A stretch of DNA of 64,000 nucleotides from Methylobacterium frigidaeris (GTDB taxonomy: Bacteria; Pseudomonadota; Alphaproteobacteria; Rhizobiales; Beijerinckiaceae), in the NCBI RefSeq assembly GCF_022179185.1, contig NZ_BPQJ01000009.1, forward strand, positions 62,001 to 126,000, read 5' to 3'. The position numbers and the translations under genes are program-made. The notes below the pieces were generated by a model. That model had not been told where the DNA came from and did not search any database. It saw only the letters and a list, made by a program, of their open reading frames with translations. Positions within the stretch are counted from its first letter, which is position 1. Each line of letters opens with the position of its first letter. Shown here one piece after another: positions 9,891-18,274 of this stretch.

Positions 9891-10685
9891 GTGAGCGACG
9901 CCGACGCCGCAACGCCGCAGGCCGAGCCGCCTGCCCCCGCACCGGGTGAGGCCCCGCCGCGGCGCAAGCGCGGGATGCGGCGCCGGCCCGACCTCTCGGT
10001 GTTGGAGGAGCGCATCGGCCACCGCTTCGCCGACCGCGACCTCCTGGTGCGGGCACTCACCCATGTCAGCGCCACTAACGGCCGGGGCAGCTACCAGCGC
10101 CTCGAATTCCTCGGCGACCGGGTGCTCGGCCTGGCCGTGGCGGACGGGCTCTACAAGGCCCTGCCCGAGGCCGACGAGGGCGACCTGTCGCGGCGCCTGT
10201 CGAGCCTGGTGCGGCGCGAGAGCTGCGCCATGGTGGCGAATGCCTGGGAGGTCGGCCCGCACCTGAATCTCGGCGGCGGCGAGGTGCATGGCGGCGGGCG
10301 CCGCAACTCGGCGATCCTCGCCGATGTCTGCGAGGCGATCCTGGGGGCGATCTTCCTCGATGCCGGCTACGGCGCCGCCAAGGCGGTGATCGACCGCGCC
10401 TTCGAGGCCGACCGCCAGACGGAAGGGACGCGCAGCCGCGACCCGAAATCCGCGTTGCAGGAATGGGCGCAGGCGCAAGGCTGGCCGACCCCGGTCTACG
10501 TGGTGGTGGAGCGGGCCGGGCCCGACCACGCGCCGCAATTTCGTATCGAGGCCCGGGTCACCGGCGTCGCGCCCGGCATCGGCATCGGCGGCTCGAAGCG
10601 CCTGGCCGAGCAGACGGCCGCGCGCGCTCTCCTGGTGCGCGAGGGGCTGTGGACCGGGGACGAGCCCGGGGAGCAGGCAGAATGA
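9891..10685 (+). CDS. rnc: Ribonuclease III
   Basis: A 264-residue double-strand-specific endoribonuclease that processes rRNA precursors and structured mRNAs. The signature YQRLEFLGDRVLGLAVADG contains the metal-binding acidic residues, and a second acidic helix is seen in NSAILADVCEAILGAIF. A double-stranded-RNA-binding domain occupies the last 75 residues (DPKSALQEWAQAQG to LAEQTAARALL). The GTG at 9891 was chosen because GAGGAG lies just upstream; the N-terminus then has a Pro/Ala-rich 30-residue extension before the nuclease domain. The stop overlaps the era start (ATGA). Confidence 0.95.
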   Translation: MSDADAATPQAEPPAPAPGEAPPRRKRGMRRRPDLSVLEERIGHRFADRDLLVRALTHVSATNGRGSYQRLEFLGDRVLGLAVADGLYKALPEADEGDLSRRLSSLVRRESCAMVANAWEVGPHLNLGGGEVHGGGRRNSAILADVCEAILGAIFLDAGYGAAKAVIDRAFEADRQTEGTRSRDPKSALQEWAQAQGWPTPVYVVVERAGPDHAPQFRIEARVTGVAPGIGIGGSKRLAEQTAARALLVREGLWTGDEPGEQAE

Positions 10686-11623
10686 CCGACGACACAACCC
10701 CAAACACCGAAGATGCCGGCCCGCCTCAGGAGACCCGGGCAGGCTTCGTCGCCCTGATCGGCGTGCCGAATGCCGGCAAGTCGACCCTGCTCAACAGTCT
10801 CGTCGGCACCAAGGTGTCGATCGTCTCGCGCAAGGTGCAGACCACCCGGGCGCTGGTGCGCGGCATCGCCATGGAGGGTGCGGCGCAGATCGTGCTCGTC
10901 GACACCCCCGGCATCTTCGCCCCCAAGCGCCGCCTCGACCGGGCGATGGTGACCTCGGCCTGGAGCGGCGCGGCCGATGCCGACGCGGTCTGCCTGCTGA
11001 TCGACGCCCGGAAAGGGGTGGACGAGGAGGTCGACGCGATCCTCAACCGGATGCCGGAGCTGAAGCGGCCGAAATACCTCGTTCTCAACAAGATCGACCT
11101 GATGCCCCGTGAGCGCCTGCTGGCACTGGCCGCCGCCCTCAACGAGCGGGTGCCGTTCGAGCGGATCTTCATGATCTCGGCGCTGACCGGCGACGGTGTC
11201 GACGACCTGCGCCGCGAGCTCGCGACCCGCATGCCGGTGAGCCCCTGGCTCTACCCCGAGGATCAGGTCTCCGACGCGCCCCTGCGGATGCTCGCCGCCG
11301 AGATCACGCGGGAGAAGATCTACGACCGGCTGCACGAGGAGCTACCCTATTCCTCGACCGTCGAGACCGACCAGTGGCAGGTCCGGCCCGACGGCTCGGT
11401 GCGGATCGAGCAGACCATCTTCGTCGAGCGCGAGAGCCAGCGGAAGATCGTGCTCGGCAAGGGCGGGCAGACCATCAAGGCCATCGGCCAGGCCGCGCGG
11501 ATCGACATCGCCGAGGCGGCGGAGGCGAAGGTCCACCTGTTCCTGTTCGTGAAGGTGCGGGAGAACTGGGCCGACGACCCGGAGCGCTACCGCGAGATGG
11601 GCCTGGAATTCCCCCGCGGCTGA
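10682..11623 (+). CDS. era: GTPase Era
   Basis: A 313-residue GTPase that binds the 3' end of 16S rRNA and assists 30S maturation. G1 is GVPNAGKST, G3 is DTPG and G4 is NKID. The C-terminal KH domain includes IVLGKGGQTIKAIGQAAR. It is translationally coupled to rnc, as in most Proteobacteria, and is followed after 2 bp by the methyltransferase gene. The recO gene that often follows era in alphaproteobacteria is not here. Confidence 0.97.
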   Translation: MTDDTTPNTEDAGPPQETRAGFVALIGVPNAGKSTLLNSLVGTKVSIVSRKVQTTRALVRGIAMEGAAQIVLVDTPGIFAPKRRLDRAMVTSAWSGAADADAVCLLIDARKGVDEEVDAILNRMPELKRPKYLVLNKIDLMPRERLLALAAALNERVPFERIFMISALTGDGVDDLRRELATRMPVSPWLYPEDQVSDAPLRMLAAEITREKIYDRLHEELPYSSTVETDQWQVRPDGSVRIEQTIFVERESQRKIVLGKGGQTIKAIGQAARIDIAEAAEAKVHLFLFVKVRENWADDPERYREMGLEFPRG

Positions 11624-11625
11624 CC

Positions 11626-12540
11626 GTGACCGACCCGACCTTTGCCGTCTACGGCCACCCGCCCGCCGATCTCGCCGAGGTGGCGGATGGCGCCGTGCAG
11701 CTCTCGCCCCTCGTGCCCGGCAGCGCGGCCCTGGAGGATCTGGACGCAGGTTCGCTCGCCGGCCTGACCATGCTGGCCCCGCCCGGCACCCTGGAGCGCC
11801 GCCACGCCCTGGCGCTCGGCCTGCGGGCTCTGGCGCCCGGCGCGCCTCTCACGGTGCTCGCCCCGAAGGACCGGGGCGGCTCGCGCCTCGCCCGCGAACT
11901 CTCGGGCTTCGGCTGCCGCCTCGACGAGAGCGCCCGGCGCCATCACCGCATCGTCCGCACGGTGCGGCCGGACACGCCGGCCGGGCTCGACGAGGCCATC
12001 GCCGACGGGGCGCCGCAGCGTCTCGCCGATCTCGGCCTGTGGACGCAAGCGGGCATCTTCTCCTGGAACCGGATCGACCCCGGCACCGCCCTGCTGATCG
12101 AGACCATGCCCGCGCTCTCCGGGCGCGGCGCCGATCTCGGCTGTGGCCTCGGCGTGCTCGCCCGGGCCGTCCTGGCCTCGCCCAAGGTGACGGGGCTGGC
12201 GCTGATCGACATCGACCGGAGGGCCGTCGCGGCGGCGCGGCGCAATGTCGGGGATCCCCGCGTCACGATCGCCTGGGGCGATGCCCGGGCGGCCGACGCG
12301 GTGCCGGATCGTCTCGACTTCGTGGTGATGAACCCGCCCTTCCACGACGGCGGCGCCGAGGACCGGGCGCTCGGCCAGGCCTTCATCCGCCGCGCTGCCG
12401 CGGCTTTGCGGCCGGGCGGGACGCTCTGGCTCACCGCCAATGCCCATCTGCCCTACGAGGCGACCCTGGCGGAGGTCTTCCGCGAGGTGACGCAACGGGC
12501 CGCCGCGCACGGCTACAAGATCCACGAGGCGCGCAAATGA
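11626..12540 (+). CDS. Class I SAM-dependent methyltransferase, RsmC-like
   Basis: A 304-residue protein with an N-terminal degenerate half and a C-terminal methyltransferase domain, the arrangement of RsmC (16S rRNA m2G1207) and RlmG. The SAM-binding motif I is GADLGCGLGVLARAVL and the catalytic motif is VVMNPPFHDGG (N-P-P-F), typical of base N-methylation. The GTG at 11626 starts 2 bp after the era stop. Its stop overlaps an ATG that opens a six-codon leader before rsuA. The neighbourhood (rnase III, Era, pseudouridine synthase) supports an rRNA target, but which base is modified is not shown by the sequence. Confidence 0.85.
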   Translation: MTDPTFAVYGHPPADLAEVADGAVQLSPLVPGSAALEDLDAGSLAGLTMLAPPGTLERRHALALGLRALAPGAPLTVLAPKDRGGSRLARELSGFGCRLDESARRHHRIVRTVRPDTPAGLDEAIADGAPQRLADLGLWTQAGIFSWNRIDPGTALLIETMPALSGRGADLGCGLGVLARAVLASPKVTGLALIDIDRRAVAAARRNVGDPRVTIAWGDARAADAVPDRLDFVVMNPPFHDGGAEDRALGQAFIRRAAAALRPGGTLWLTANAHLPYEATLAEVFREVTQRAAAHGYKIHEARK

Positions 12541-12570
12541 GCGGCACGGGCAAATGAGCGGCAAAGGCAA
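12537..12570 (+). repeat. 17-bp imperfect tandem duplication making a six-codon leader ORF before rsuA
   Basis: Two units of 17 bp, ATGAGCGGCACGGGCAA and ATGAGCGGCAAAGGCAA, lie head to tail (15 of 17 bases equal). The first ATG overlaps the stop of the methyltransferase gene and encodes MSGTGK before a TGA that itself overlaps the second ATG, the rsuA start. The 17-bp unit is not a multiple of three, so only the second ATG is in frame with RsuA. Confidence 0.8.
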
Positions 12571-13303
12571 GACGAGTTCGGTCCGGCTCGACCGGCTGCT
12601 CGCCAATCTCGGCTACGGCTCGCGCCGCGAGATCCAGATGCTCGCTCGCGCCGGTGCCGTGGTGCTCGACGGTTCGGCCCTGCGCGACGCCGACCAGCGC
12701 ATCGCCCTCGACCCGGATCTCTCGTCTCGCCTCACCGTCAGCGGCAAACCCCTCGACCCTCTCCCCGGGGTGGCGCTGATGCTGCACAAGCCGCTGGGTG
12801 TCACCTGCTCGCACAAGGAGGCGGGTCCGCTCGTCTACGGCCTCCTGCCGCCGCGCTGGCGCCGGCGCGAGCCGCCGCTCTCCACCGTCGGCCGCCTCGA
12901 CAAGGAGACTTCCGGCCTCCTGCTGCTCACCGACGACGGGGCACTCCTTCACCGCATCATCTCGCCGAAGGCCAGCGTCTCGAAGCGCTACCAGGTCACC
13001 CTGGACCGGCCCCTGCGCGGCGACGAGGGCGTGATCTTTTCCTCGGGTACCCTGATGCTGGAGGGCGAGGAGAAGCCGCTGCTGCCGGTGATCCTGGAGG
13101 TCCATGGGCCGACGAGCGCCGCGGTGACCCTGACGGAAGGGCGCTACCATCAGGTCCGGCGGATGTTCGCCGCGGTCGGCAACCACGTCACCGCGCTGCA
13201 CCGGGATCGGGTCGGTGTGCTGGAGCTGCCGGCCGACCTGGAGCCTGGGCGTTACCGGGTGATGGGGGAGGGTGACGTGGCGCGGGTGTTCGCGGAGGGG
13301 TGA
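12554..13303 (+). CDS. rsuA: 16S rRNA pseudouridine synthase, RsuA family
   Basis: A 249-residue enzyme that isomerises a uridine in 16S rRNA (position 516 in E. coli). An S4 RNA-binding domain covers residues 8-60 (VRLDRLLANLGYGSRREIQ). The catalytic domain has VGRLDKETSGLLLLTDDG with the catalytic aspartate at residue 116, and the closing EGRYHQVRRMFAAVGN motif. The start MSGKGKTSSVRLDRL follows directly on the small leader ORF described separately. RsuA fits better than RluB/E because the protein is short and lacks long tails, but the exact target is inferred. Confidence 0.88.
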   Translation: MSGKGKTSSVRLDRLLANLGYGSRREIQMLARAGAVVLDGSALRDADQRIALDPDLSSRLTVSGKPLDPLPGVALMLHKPLGVTCSHKEAGPLVYGLLPPRWRRREPPLSTVGRLDKETSGLLLLTDDGALLHRIISPKASVSKRYQVTLDRPLRGDEGVIFSSGTLMLEGEEKPLLPVILEVHGPTSAAVTLTEGRYHQVRRMFAAVGNHVTALHRDRVGVLELPADLEPGRYRVMGEGDVARVFAEG

Positions 13304-13337
13304 GCGGGCAACGGCCACTCCCCCGTGGATCGAACCC

Positions 13338-13913
13338 TCACCGGCTCGGTCGTCTGGGCGCCGGTCGCGCCTCCTCGTCGAGGTCCGCCCGAGCGTAGAT
13401 GCTCAGCAGGGCGTCGTAGCGCGCGGCGCAGTCGGCGACCGTATGGGCCGCGCAATCCGAGCGGCGGCTGCGCGCCCAGGCTGCCTGCGCGTCCGGTCCG
13501 AGAGCCGTCGGCTCGGTACGGCCGGCGGCCGGTGGGTCGTTGCCGCGCAGGAAAGCCGATCGCGCCCGGGCCAGTCGGACGCCCGCCTGCGCCACTGCCA
13601 CCTCGGCGGCCCGGCCGCTCCCGAAGAGGCCCCGCTCGACTGCATCGTCGCCGAGGGCGACCAGGGCCTGCGCGAAATCGGCTCCCGCCGGACCATTGCC
13701 GGGATTGAGCTTGGCGCTCTCGGCCGCGACGGCGGCGTCGGCGCAGAGCTGGATCGCGCCCGGATCGCCGGCCGCCCGGTCGAGGCAGGCTTCGAAGGCG
13801 TCGGAAGGCTGGGCGCTCCGGGCGCTCGCCGCGGAGGCGAGAAGGGACCCGGCCAGCACCTGCGCAACAATCCTCGACGCTTGCCCCGCCTGCCCACCCC
13901 GCATCGTGTCCAC
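13338..13913 (-). CDS. Secreted hypothetical protein
   Basis: A 191-residue protein with a signal peptide (ASRIVAQVLAGSLLASAASA) and a mature part rich in Ala and Asp. Paired cysteines are seen in FEACLDRAAGDPGAIQLCAD and in SDCAAHTVADCAARYDALL, which could form disulfides in the periplasm. The helical pattern resembles Sel1/TPR-like or LprI-like secreted proteins, but no family is recognised with confidence. Two Met starts, 9 bp apart, are possible at the N-terminus. The gene converges on rsuA with a gap of only 34 bp. Confidence 0.6.
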   Translation of the reverse strand: MDTMRGGQAGQASRIVAQVLAGSLLASAASARSAQPSDAFEACLDRAAGDPGAIQLCADAAVAAESAKLNPGNGPAGADFAQALVALGDDAVERGLFGSGRAAEVAVAQAGVRLARARSAFLRGNDPPAAGRTEPTALGPDAQAAWARSRRSDCAAHTVADCAARYDALLSIYARADLDEEARPAPRRPSR

Positions 13914-14263
13914 TCCCGCTATGCCGATCGCTCGCCGCGATTGCGGGACGCCGTCCGACCATGCCCATCATGGGCGGGGAACATGACCGGACATGGACGG
14001 CCGCGTCGGTTCGTGCGCATCGGGGATCGCATCATGTCGCAGCGAGCTGTTCGCCCTGAGCGGATCCGCGGTTCGGGCGGGACGAGGCGAGGCCTGCGCG
14101 CGCCCGTTCCGGCCGGCCCGGACTGGCCGCGGTTCTCGCGCTCGCCGTCTCCGCGGCGGACTGCGACGAGGCTGGGCCGCCGTTCGATCGCGGCAGGTGG
14201 CAGGCGGGCTTCGGCAATCACGACGACACGAACGCGCGCCTGAACCTCGTCCGAGCGGCGCGC

Positions 14264-14452
14264 GTGGCCGGCGTCAGGCCCGGCGCGACATGCCAAGAGA
14301 TCCGGGCGCTGCTCGGCGAGCCGGACAGCCACGCACCGGAGGCCGATATCTGTTACCTCGGCCGCGACAGCCTGTCGGTCGACTTCCCGACGCTCCGGGC
14401 GACCTACGACGGCTCGGGACGGTCCACATCCGTGCTGGAACGCCCGAAGTAG
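14264..14452 (+). CDS. Small BamE/SmpA-like secreted protein, N-terminus unclear (possible frameshift)
   Basis: The only start codon in this frame is the GTG at 14264, giving 62 residues: GVRPGATCQEIRALLGEPDS followed by CYLGRDSLSVDF. This resembles the BamE/SmpA fold, where a small outer-membrane lipoprotein has a GM-T-x-EVRALLG-P-like segment. The same frame is open back to 14060 and reads like a signal peptide (RPGLAAVLALAVSAADCDEAG), but has no ATG, GTG or TTG there. An ATG at 14034 lies in another frame. A one-base frameshift between 14034 and about 14130 would join them. So the gene may be damaged or the assembly may have an indel. Confidence 0.5.
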   Translation: MAGVRPGATCQEIRALLGEPDSHAPEADICYLGRDSLSVDFPTLRATYDGSGRSTSVLERPK

Positions 14453-14678
14453 GACGCCGCGGGAGCGCCTGTATTCCGACCGCCGGCGCACCGTTCGATT
14501 CCGGATCGGCCAATGTCCGGGCTCCACGCTGCGCGCCCGCGGATGGTCGCCGGCCGCCCGCTGCGGCGCGCATGCCGCCAGGGACATGGGCGGGACCGGC
14601 GGCCTGCTCCGCGAGCCCGAACCTTGTGGGATCGCCAGGGTGACGGCGCCGACCGACTGTTGACCCGGGCGCCGCCGC

Positions 14679-16298
14679 TCACCCCAGCGTCGTCAGATCC
14701 TGAAACCAGTGTTGCGCCTGGGTGTACCCCTTCACCTTGGCCGAGAGCGCGTGCGGGTTGGTGTCGTGCACGACCCAGACCTGCACCGCGTCGTCGACGA
14801 CGATCTCGTGGATGCGCGCCAGCATTCGGTCCTGCTCGGCCGGGTCGAAGCTCGCCCGCACCGCGTCGCAGAGCGTGTCGACTTCCGGGTTTCGGTAATG
14901 GCTCCAGTTCACGCCGGTCGGCGCGACCTGCTTCGAATCGTAGAAGCGCAGGATGGCGTAGAGCGGATCCGACGTGACGTACGCGATGTTGCTGCCGGTG
15001 ATGCCCTTCATCGAGGGGTCGGCGGCGCCCTGGCGCCAGCCGGTATAGGCGACCTCCAGCTCGACCGCCTGGAACTCGAGCGCGATGCCGATCTCGGCCC
15101 ATGATTGCTGCACGAACTCGTTGATCGGCAGCGACAGCATCTGGCCCGAGCCGCCGGTCGGGATGATGAACTTGGTGCGCAACGGGTTCTGGACCGAGTA
15201 GCCCGCCTCCTTCATCAGCTTGCGCGCCGCGTCGATGTCGTACTTGATCTGGAAGCTCGGCTTGCCGAACCACGGGCTCGACGGCTGCACCTGCCCGACG
15301 GCCGGCGTCGCAAGGCCGCCCATCAGCGCCGCGACACCCTCGCGGTCGATGGCGAGGTTGGCGGCCTTGCGCAGGCGCAGGTCGCGCCACGGGCTGCCCT
15401 CCAGCATCGACAGATGGTAGTTCCAGACATGCGGCGTGTCGTTGCCGGTCACCCGCATGCCGGCGCCCTTGAGGCGCGGCACCGCGTCGGGAGCGGGCAG
15501 CTCGATCAGGTCGGCATTGCCGGAGAGGAGGGCATTGGCGCGGGCCAGGTCCTCCGGGATGCAGGCCAGCGTCAGCTTCGCCAGCCGCGGCATGCGCTTG
15601 GGGTTCCAGTAGGTCTCGTTCGGGATCAGTTCCAGGCGCACCCGCGGCACCAGGGCGGCGAGGCGGTACGGGCCGGTGCCGGAGGGCTGGAAGGCGAACT
15701 TGGTCCAGTCGCGGCCCACCGCCTCGTACTGCGCCGGCGACGAGATCAGGAACCACAGCATCTGGTAGGGAAACAGCGCGTCGACCGCCTTGGTGGTGAC
15801 CTGCACCGTCATGGCGTCGAGCTTCCTGTACGACGCCACAGAGGGCAGGCGCGGGCGCACCTGCGAGGCCTGGCGCTGGTCGTAGTGGGGCGCCTTGGCG
15901 TCGAGCACCTTGTCGAAGTTCCAGACCACCGCATCGGCATCGAACCGTGAGCCGTCGTGGAACTTCACGCCCTCGCGCAAGCGGAAGATCCAGTTGCGGC
16001 GGTCCGAGGCGTCGCTCTCCCAGGAGGTGGCGAGGCCCGGCACCAGCTTGCCCGGCCGGTCGGCGACGTCGAGCTCCCAGGCGACCAGGGGATCGTAGAG
16101 GGTGAGCCCGGTGAACTGGTAGCCGCCGGCACCCCGGTCCGGCTGGCCGGTGGTGAGCGGCAGGTCGAACAGCGAGATGCCGTAGGTCAGGCTGCCGGAT
16201 GCCGTCCCTTCGGCCAGAACGGCCCCGGTCGGCCCGAGCGCCGCGAGGGCCGAGGCGCCGGCGAGGAGCTGGCGGCGCGAGAGGGAGGCGTGACGCAT
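14679..16298 (-). CDS. ABC transporter substrate-binding protein, family 5 (peptide/nickel type)
   Basis: A 539-residue periplasmic solute receptor. The N-terminus is a Tat-type signal (SLSRRQLLAGASALAALGPT). The body has the family-5 landmarks: LVPGLATSWESD, WIFRLREGVKFHDGS, DAVVWNFDKVLD and RKAANLAIDREGVAALMGG. The ATG at 16298 sits right before the twin-arginine signal; a GTG 21 bp upstream would only add seven residues. No permease or ATPase genes lie near it, so it is an orphan receptor that must share a transporter encoded elsewhere. Likely ligands are oligopeptides or similar compounds; nothing more specific can be said. Confidence 0.88.
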   Translation of the reverse strand: MRHASLSRRQLLAGASALAALGPTGAVLAEGTASGSLTYGISLFDLPLTTGQPDRGAGGYQFTGLTLYDPLVAWELDVADRPGKLVPGLATSWESDASDRRNWIFRLREGVKFHDGSRFDADAVVWNFDKVLDAKAPHYDQRQASQVRPRLPSVASYRKLDAMTVQVTTKAVDALFPYQMLWFLISSPAQYEAVGRDWTKFAFQPSGTGPYRLAALVPRVRLELIPNETYWNPKRMPRLAKLTLACIPEDLARANALLSGNADLIELPAPDAVPRLKGAGMRVTGNDTPHVWNYHLSMLEGSPWRDLRLRKAANLAIDREGVAALMGGLATPAVGQVQPSSPWFGKPSFQIKYDIDAARKLMKEAGYSVQNPLRTKFIIPTGGSGQMLSLPINEFVQQSWAEIGIALEFQAVELEVAYTGWRQGAADPSMKGITGSNIAYVTSDPLYAILRFYDSKQVAPTGVNWSHYRNPEVDTLCDAVRASFDPAEQDRMLARIHEIVVDDAVQVWVVHDTNPHALSAKVKGYTQAQHWFQDLTTLG

Positions 16299-16411
16299 GT
16301 GAAGAACCCCGGCTGGCACGCGACCCGTCCGGTCGCGTTACGCGCCTGACGTCTGCAAGAGGCGTGCAAGCGCCGCCGGGGCGGCCGGCCATCCACCTTC
16401 GAACCAATCGC

Positions 16412-16435
16412 ATAAAGACATCTTTATATCTTGAT
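16412..16435. promoter_or_regulatory. Candidate SAM-cycle operator upstream of ahcY
   Basis: An AT-rich perfect 7-bp inverted repeat with a 2-bp centre, ATAAAGACATCTTTAT (16412-16427), followed by ATATCTTGAT, in an otherwise very GC-rich region, about 70 bp before the ahcY start. Short AT-rich palindromes control methionine/SAM-cycle genes through ArsR-family SahR in many Proteobacteria. Assignment to SahR is inference from position and symmetry. Confidence 0.5.
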
Positions 16436-16497
16436 TGCCTCCCCGCCGGGGGGCTGCTATAGGCGCACCCGAAACGGCCGATACGGGGAGCCCGACC

Positions 16498-17904
16498 ATG
16501 CCGAGCACGCAGGACTACATCGTCAAGGACATCGCCCTGGCCGATTTCGGCCGCAAGGAGATCGCGATCGCCGAGACCGAGATGCCCGGCCTGATGGCCG
16601 TGCGCGAGGAATACGCCGCGAGCCAGCCGCTGAAGGGCGCCAAGATCGCCGGCTCCCTGCACATGACGATCCAGACCGCGGTGCTGATCGAGACCCTGAA
16701 GGCTCTCGGCGCCGACATCCGCTGGGTGTCGTGCAACATCTACTCGACCCAGGACCACGCCGCCGCCGCGATCGCCGCCGCCGGCATCCCGGTCTTCGCC
16801 ATCAAGGGCGAGACCCTGAAGGATTACTGGGACTACACCGCCAAGCTGTTCGAGTGGCATGACGGCGGCATGCCGAACATGATCCTCGACGACGGCGGCG
16901 ACGCCACGATGTTCGTGCATCTGGGTCTCCGCGCCGAGCAGGGCGACACCGCCTTCCTCGACAAGCCGGGCTCGGAGGAGGAGGAGATCTTCTTCGCGCT
17001 GCTCAAGCGCATGCTGGCCGAGAAGCCGAAGGGCTGGTTCGCCGGCCTCGCCGAGTCGATCAAGGGCGTCTCGGAGGAGACCACCACCGGCGTGCACCGC
17101 CTGTACCTGCTCGCCAAGGAGGGCAAGCTCCTCTTCCCGGCGATCAACGTCAACGACGCGGTCACCAAGTCGAAGTTCGACAACCTCTACGGCTGCCGCG
17201 AGTCGCTGGTCGACGGCATCCGCCGCGGCACCGACGTGATGATGGCCGGCAAGGTCGCGATGGTCGCGGGCTTCGGCGACGTCGGCAAGGGCTCGGCCGC
17301 CTCGCTCCGCAACGCCGGCTGCCGCGTGCTGGTCTCGGAGGTCGATCCGATCTGCGCGCTCCAGGCCGCGATGGAGGGCTACGAGGTCACCACCATGGAG
17401 GATGCCGCGCCGCGCGCCGACATCTTCGTGACCGCGACCGGCAACAAGGACGTCATCACCCTCGACCACATGCGGGCGATGAAGGACCGGGCGATCGTCT
17501 GCAACATCGGCCACTTCGACAACGAGATCCAGGTCGCGGGTCTCAAGAACCTGAAGTGGCAGAACATCAAGCCGCAGGTCGACGAGATCGAGTTCGCCGA
17601 CGGCCACCGCATCATCCTCCTGTCGGAGGGCCGGCTGGTGAACCTCGGCAACGCCATGGGCCACCCGTCCTTCGTGATGTCGGCCTCGTTCACCAACCAG
17701 ACGCTGGCCCAGATCGAGCTCTGGACCAACCCGGGCAAGTACGAGAAGAAGGTCTACACCCTGCCCAAGGCCCTCGACGAGAAGGTCGCAGCGCTGCATC
17801 TCGAGAAGATCGGCGTCAAGCTGACCAAGCTGCGCGAGGACCAGGCCGCCTATATCGGCGTCAAGCAGAGCGGTCCGTTCAAGCCCGACCACTACCGTTA
17901 CTGA
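16498..17904 (+). CDS. ahcY: Adenosylhomocysteinase
   Basis: A 468-residue NAD-dependent cytoplasmic enzyme that splits S-adenosylhomocysteine into adenosine and homocysteine, relieving inhibition of methyltransferases. The substrate domain has [18 protein letters not shown] and [11 protein letters not shown]; the NAD-binding Rossmann motif is [12 protein letters not shown]. The C-terminus ends [10 protein letters not shown], as expected for a full-length protein. The ATG at 16498 matches the family start. A GC-rich hairpin with a T-run ends the transcript, so ahcY seems monocistronic, with a candidate operator in front. Confidence 0.98.
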   Translation: MPSTQDYIVKDIALADFGRKEIAIAETEMPGLMAVREEYAASQPLKGAKIAGSLHMTIQTAVLIETLKALGADIRWVSCNIYSTQDHAAAAIAAAGIPVFAIKGETLKDYWDYTAKLFEWHDGGMPNMILDDGGDATMFVHLGLRAEQGDTAFLDKPGSEEEEIFFALLKRMLAEKPKGWFAGLAESIKGVSEETTTGVHRLYLLAKEGKLLFPAINVNDAVTKSKFDNLYGCRESLVDGIRRGTDVMMAGKVAMVAGFGDVGKGSAASLRNAGCRVLVSEVDPICALQAAMEGYEVTTMEDAAPRADIFVTATGNKDVITLDHMRAMKDRAIVCNIGHFDNEIQVAGLKNLKWQNIKPQVDEIEFADGHRIILLSEGRLVNLGNAMGHPSFVMSASFTNQTLAQIELWTNPGKYEKKVYTLPKALDEKVAALHLEKIGVKLTKLREDQAAYIGVKQSGPFKPDHYRY

Positions 17905-17935
17905 TCGGCGCGACGATCGCGCAGTGATCGAAGGG

Positions 17936-17960
17936 AGCCCGGCCGAAAGGCCGGGCTTTT
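17936..17960 (+). terminator. Rho-independent terminator of ahcY
   Basis: Nine-bp stem AGCCCGGCC / GGCCGGGCT with a GAAA tetraloop and a TTTT tail, 32 bp after the ahcY stop. This is a textbook intrinsic terminator. Confidence 0.9.
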
Positions 17961-18274
17961 CTGTCTGCGTGCACGCTCCGCCGCGGCGGTTGTACGCTCC
18001 GGGAGGGAACCCAGGTTCTGCCTTTGTTCTGCCTTAGGTGTGGCATTTCTGTGCTCTTGACGATGCTCCGTGCGGGCATCGCTGGCCTCCCCCCAATTCA
18101 CCCCTTCCGGCACGAATCCGCGCCGCGCTAAACTCCGTCCGAATCTCCGGGAAGGGGAGCCGCTCCGCGGTCGCGGGCGGCGCCCGGCGTTCATCGAGGC
18201 GTAGCGTTCAGGTCGTGAGGCGTGCCGGTCCGGTCGAGGGCCGGTGCGCCGGTTCGCGTGGAGACCGACGGATC
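17961..18274. other. Intergenic region upstream of divL
   Basis: About 310 bp. It holds an 11-bp tandem repeat TTCTGCCTT(T/A)G at 18016-18037. I saw no CtrA-type TTAA-N7-TTAA box and no clear sigma-70 promoter. The frame of divL stays open into this region, but the sequence there has no domain and the ATG at 18275 starts the signal/membrane segment. Confidence 0.4.

Noticed and set aside
14404..17892. A 1,162-codon minus-strand frame opposite ahcY and across the substrate-binding protein gene
   Set aside because: It runs in the wrong frame through two genes with firm family matches, and has no recognisable domain.
18016..18037. 11-bp tandem repeat TTCTGCCTT(T/A)G before divL as a regulatory site
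   Set aside because: Only two copies, no symmetry and far from the start; it could be chance slippage.
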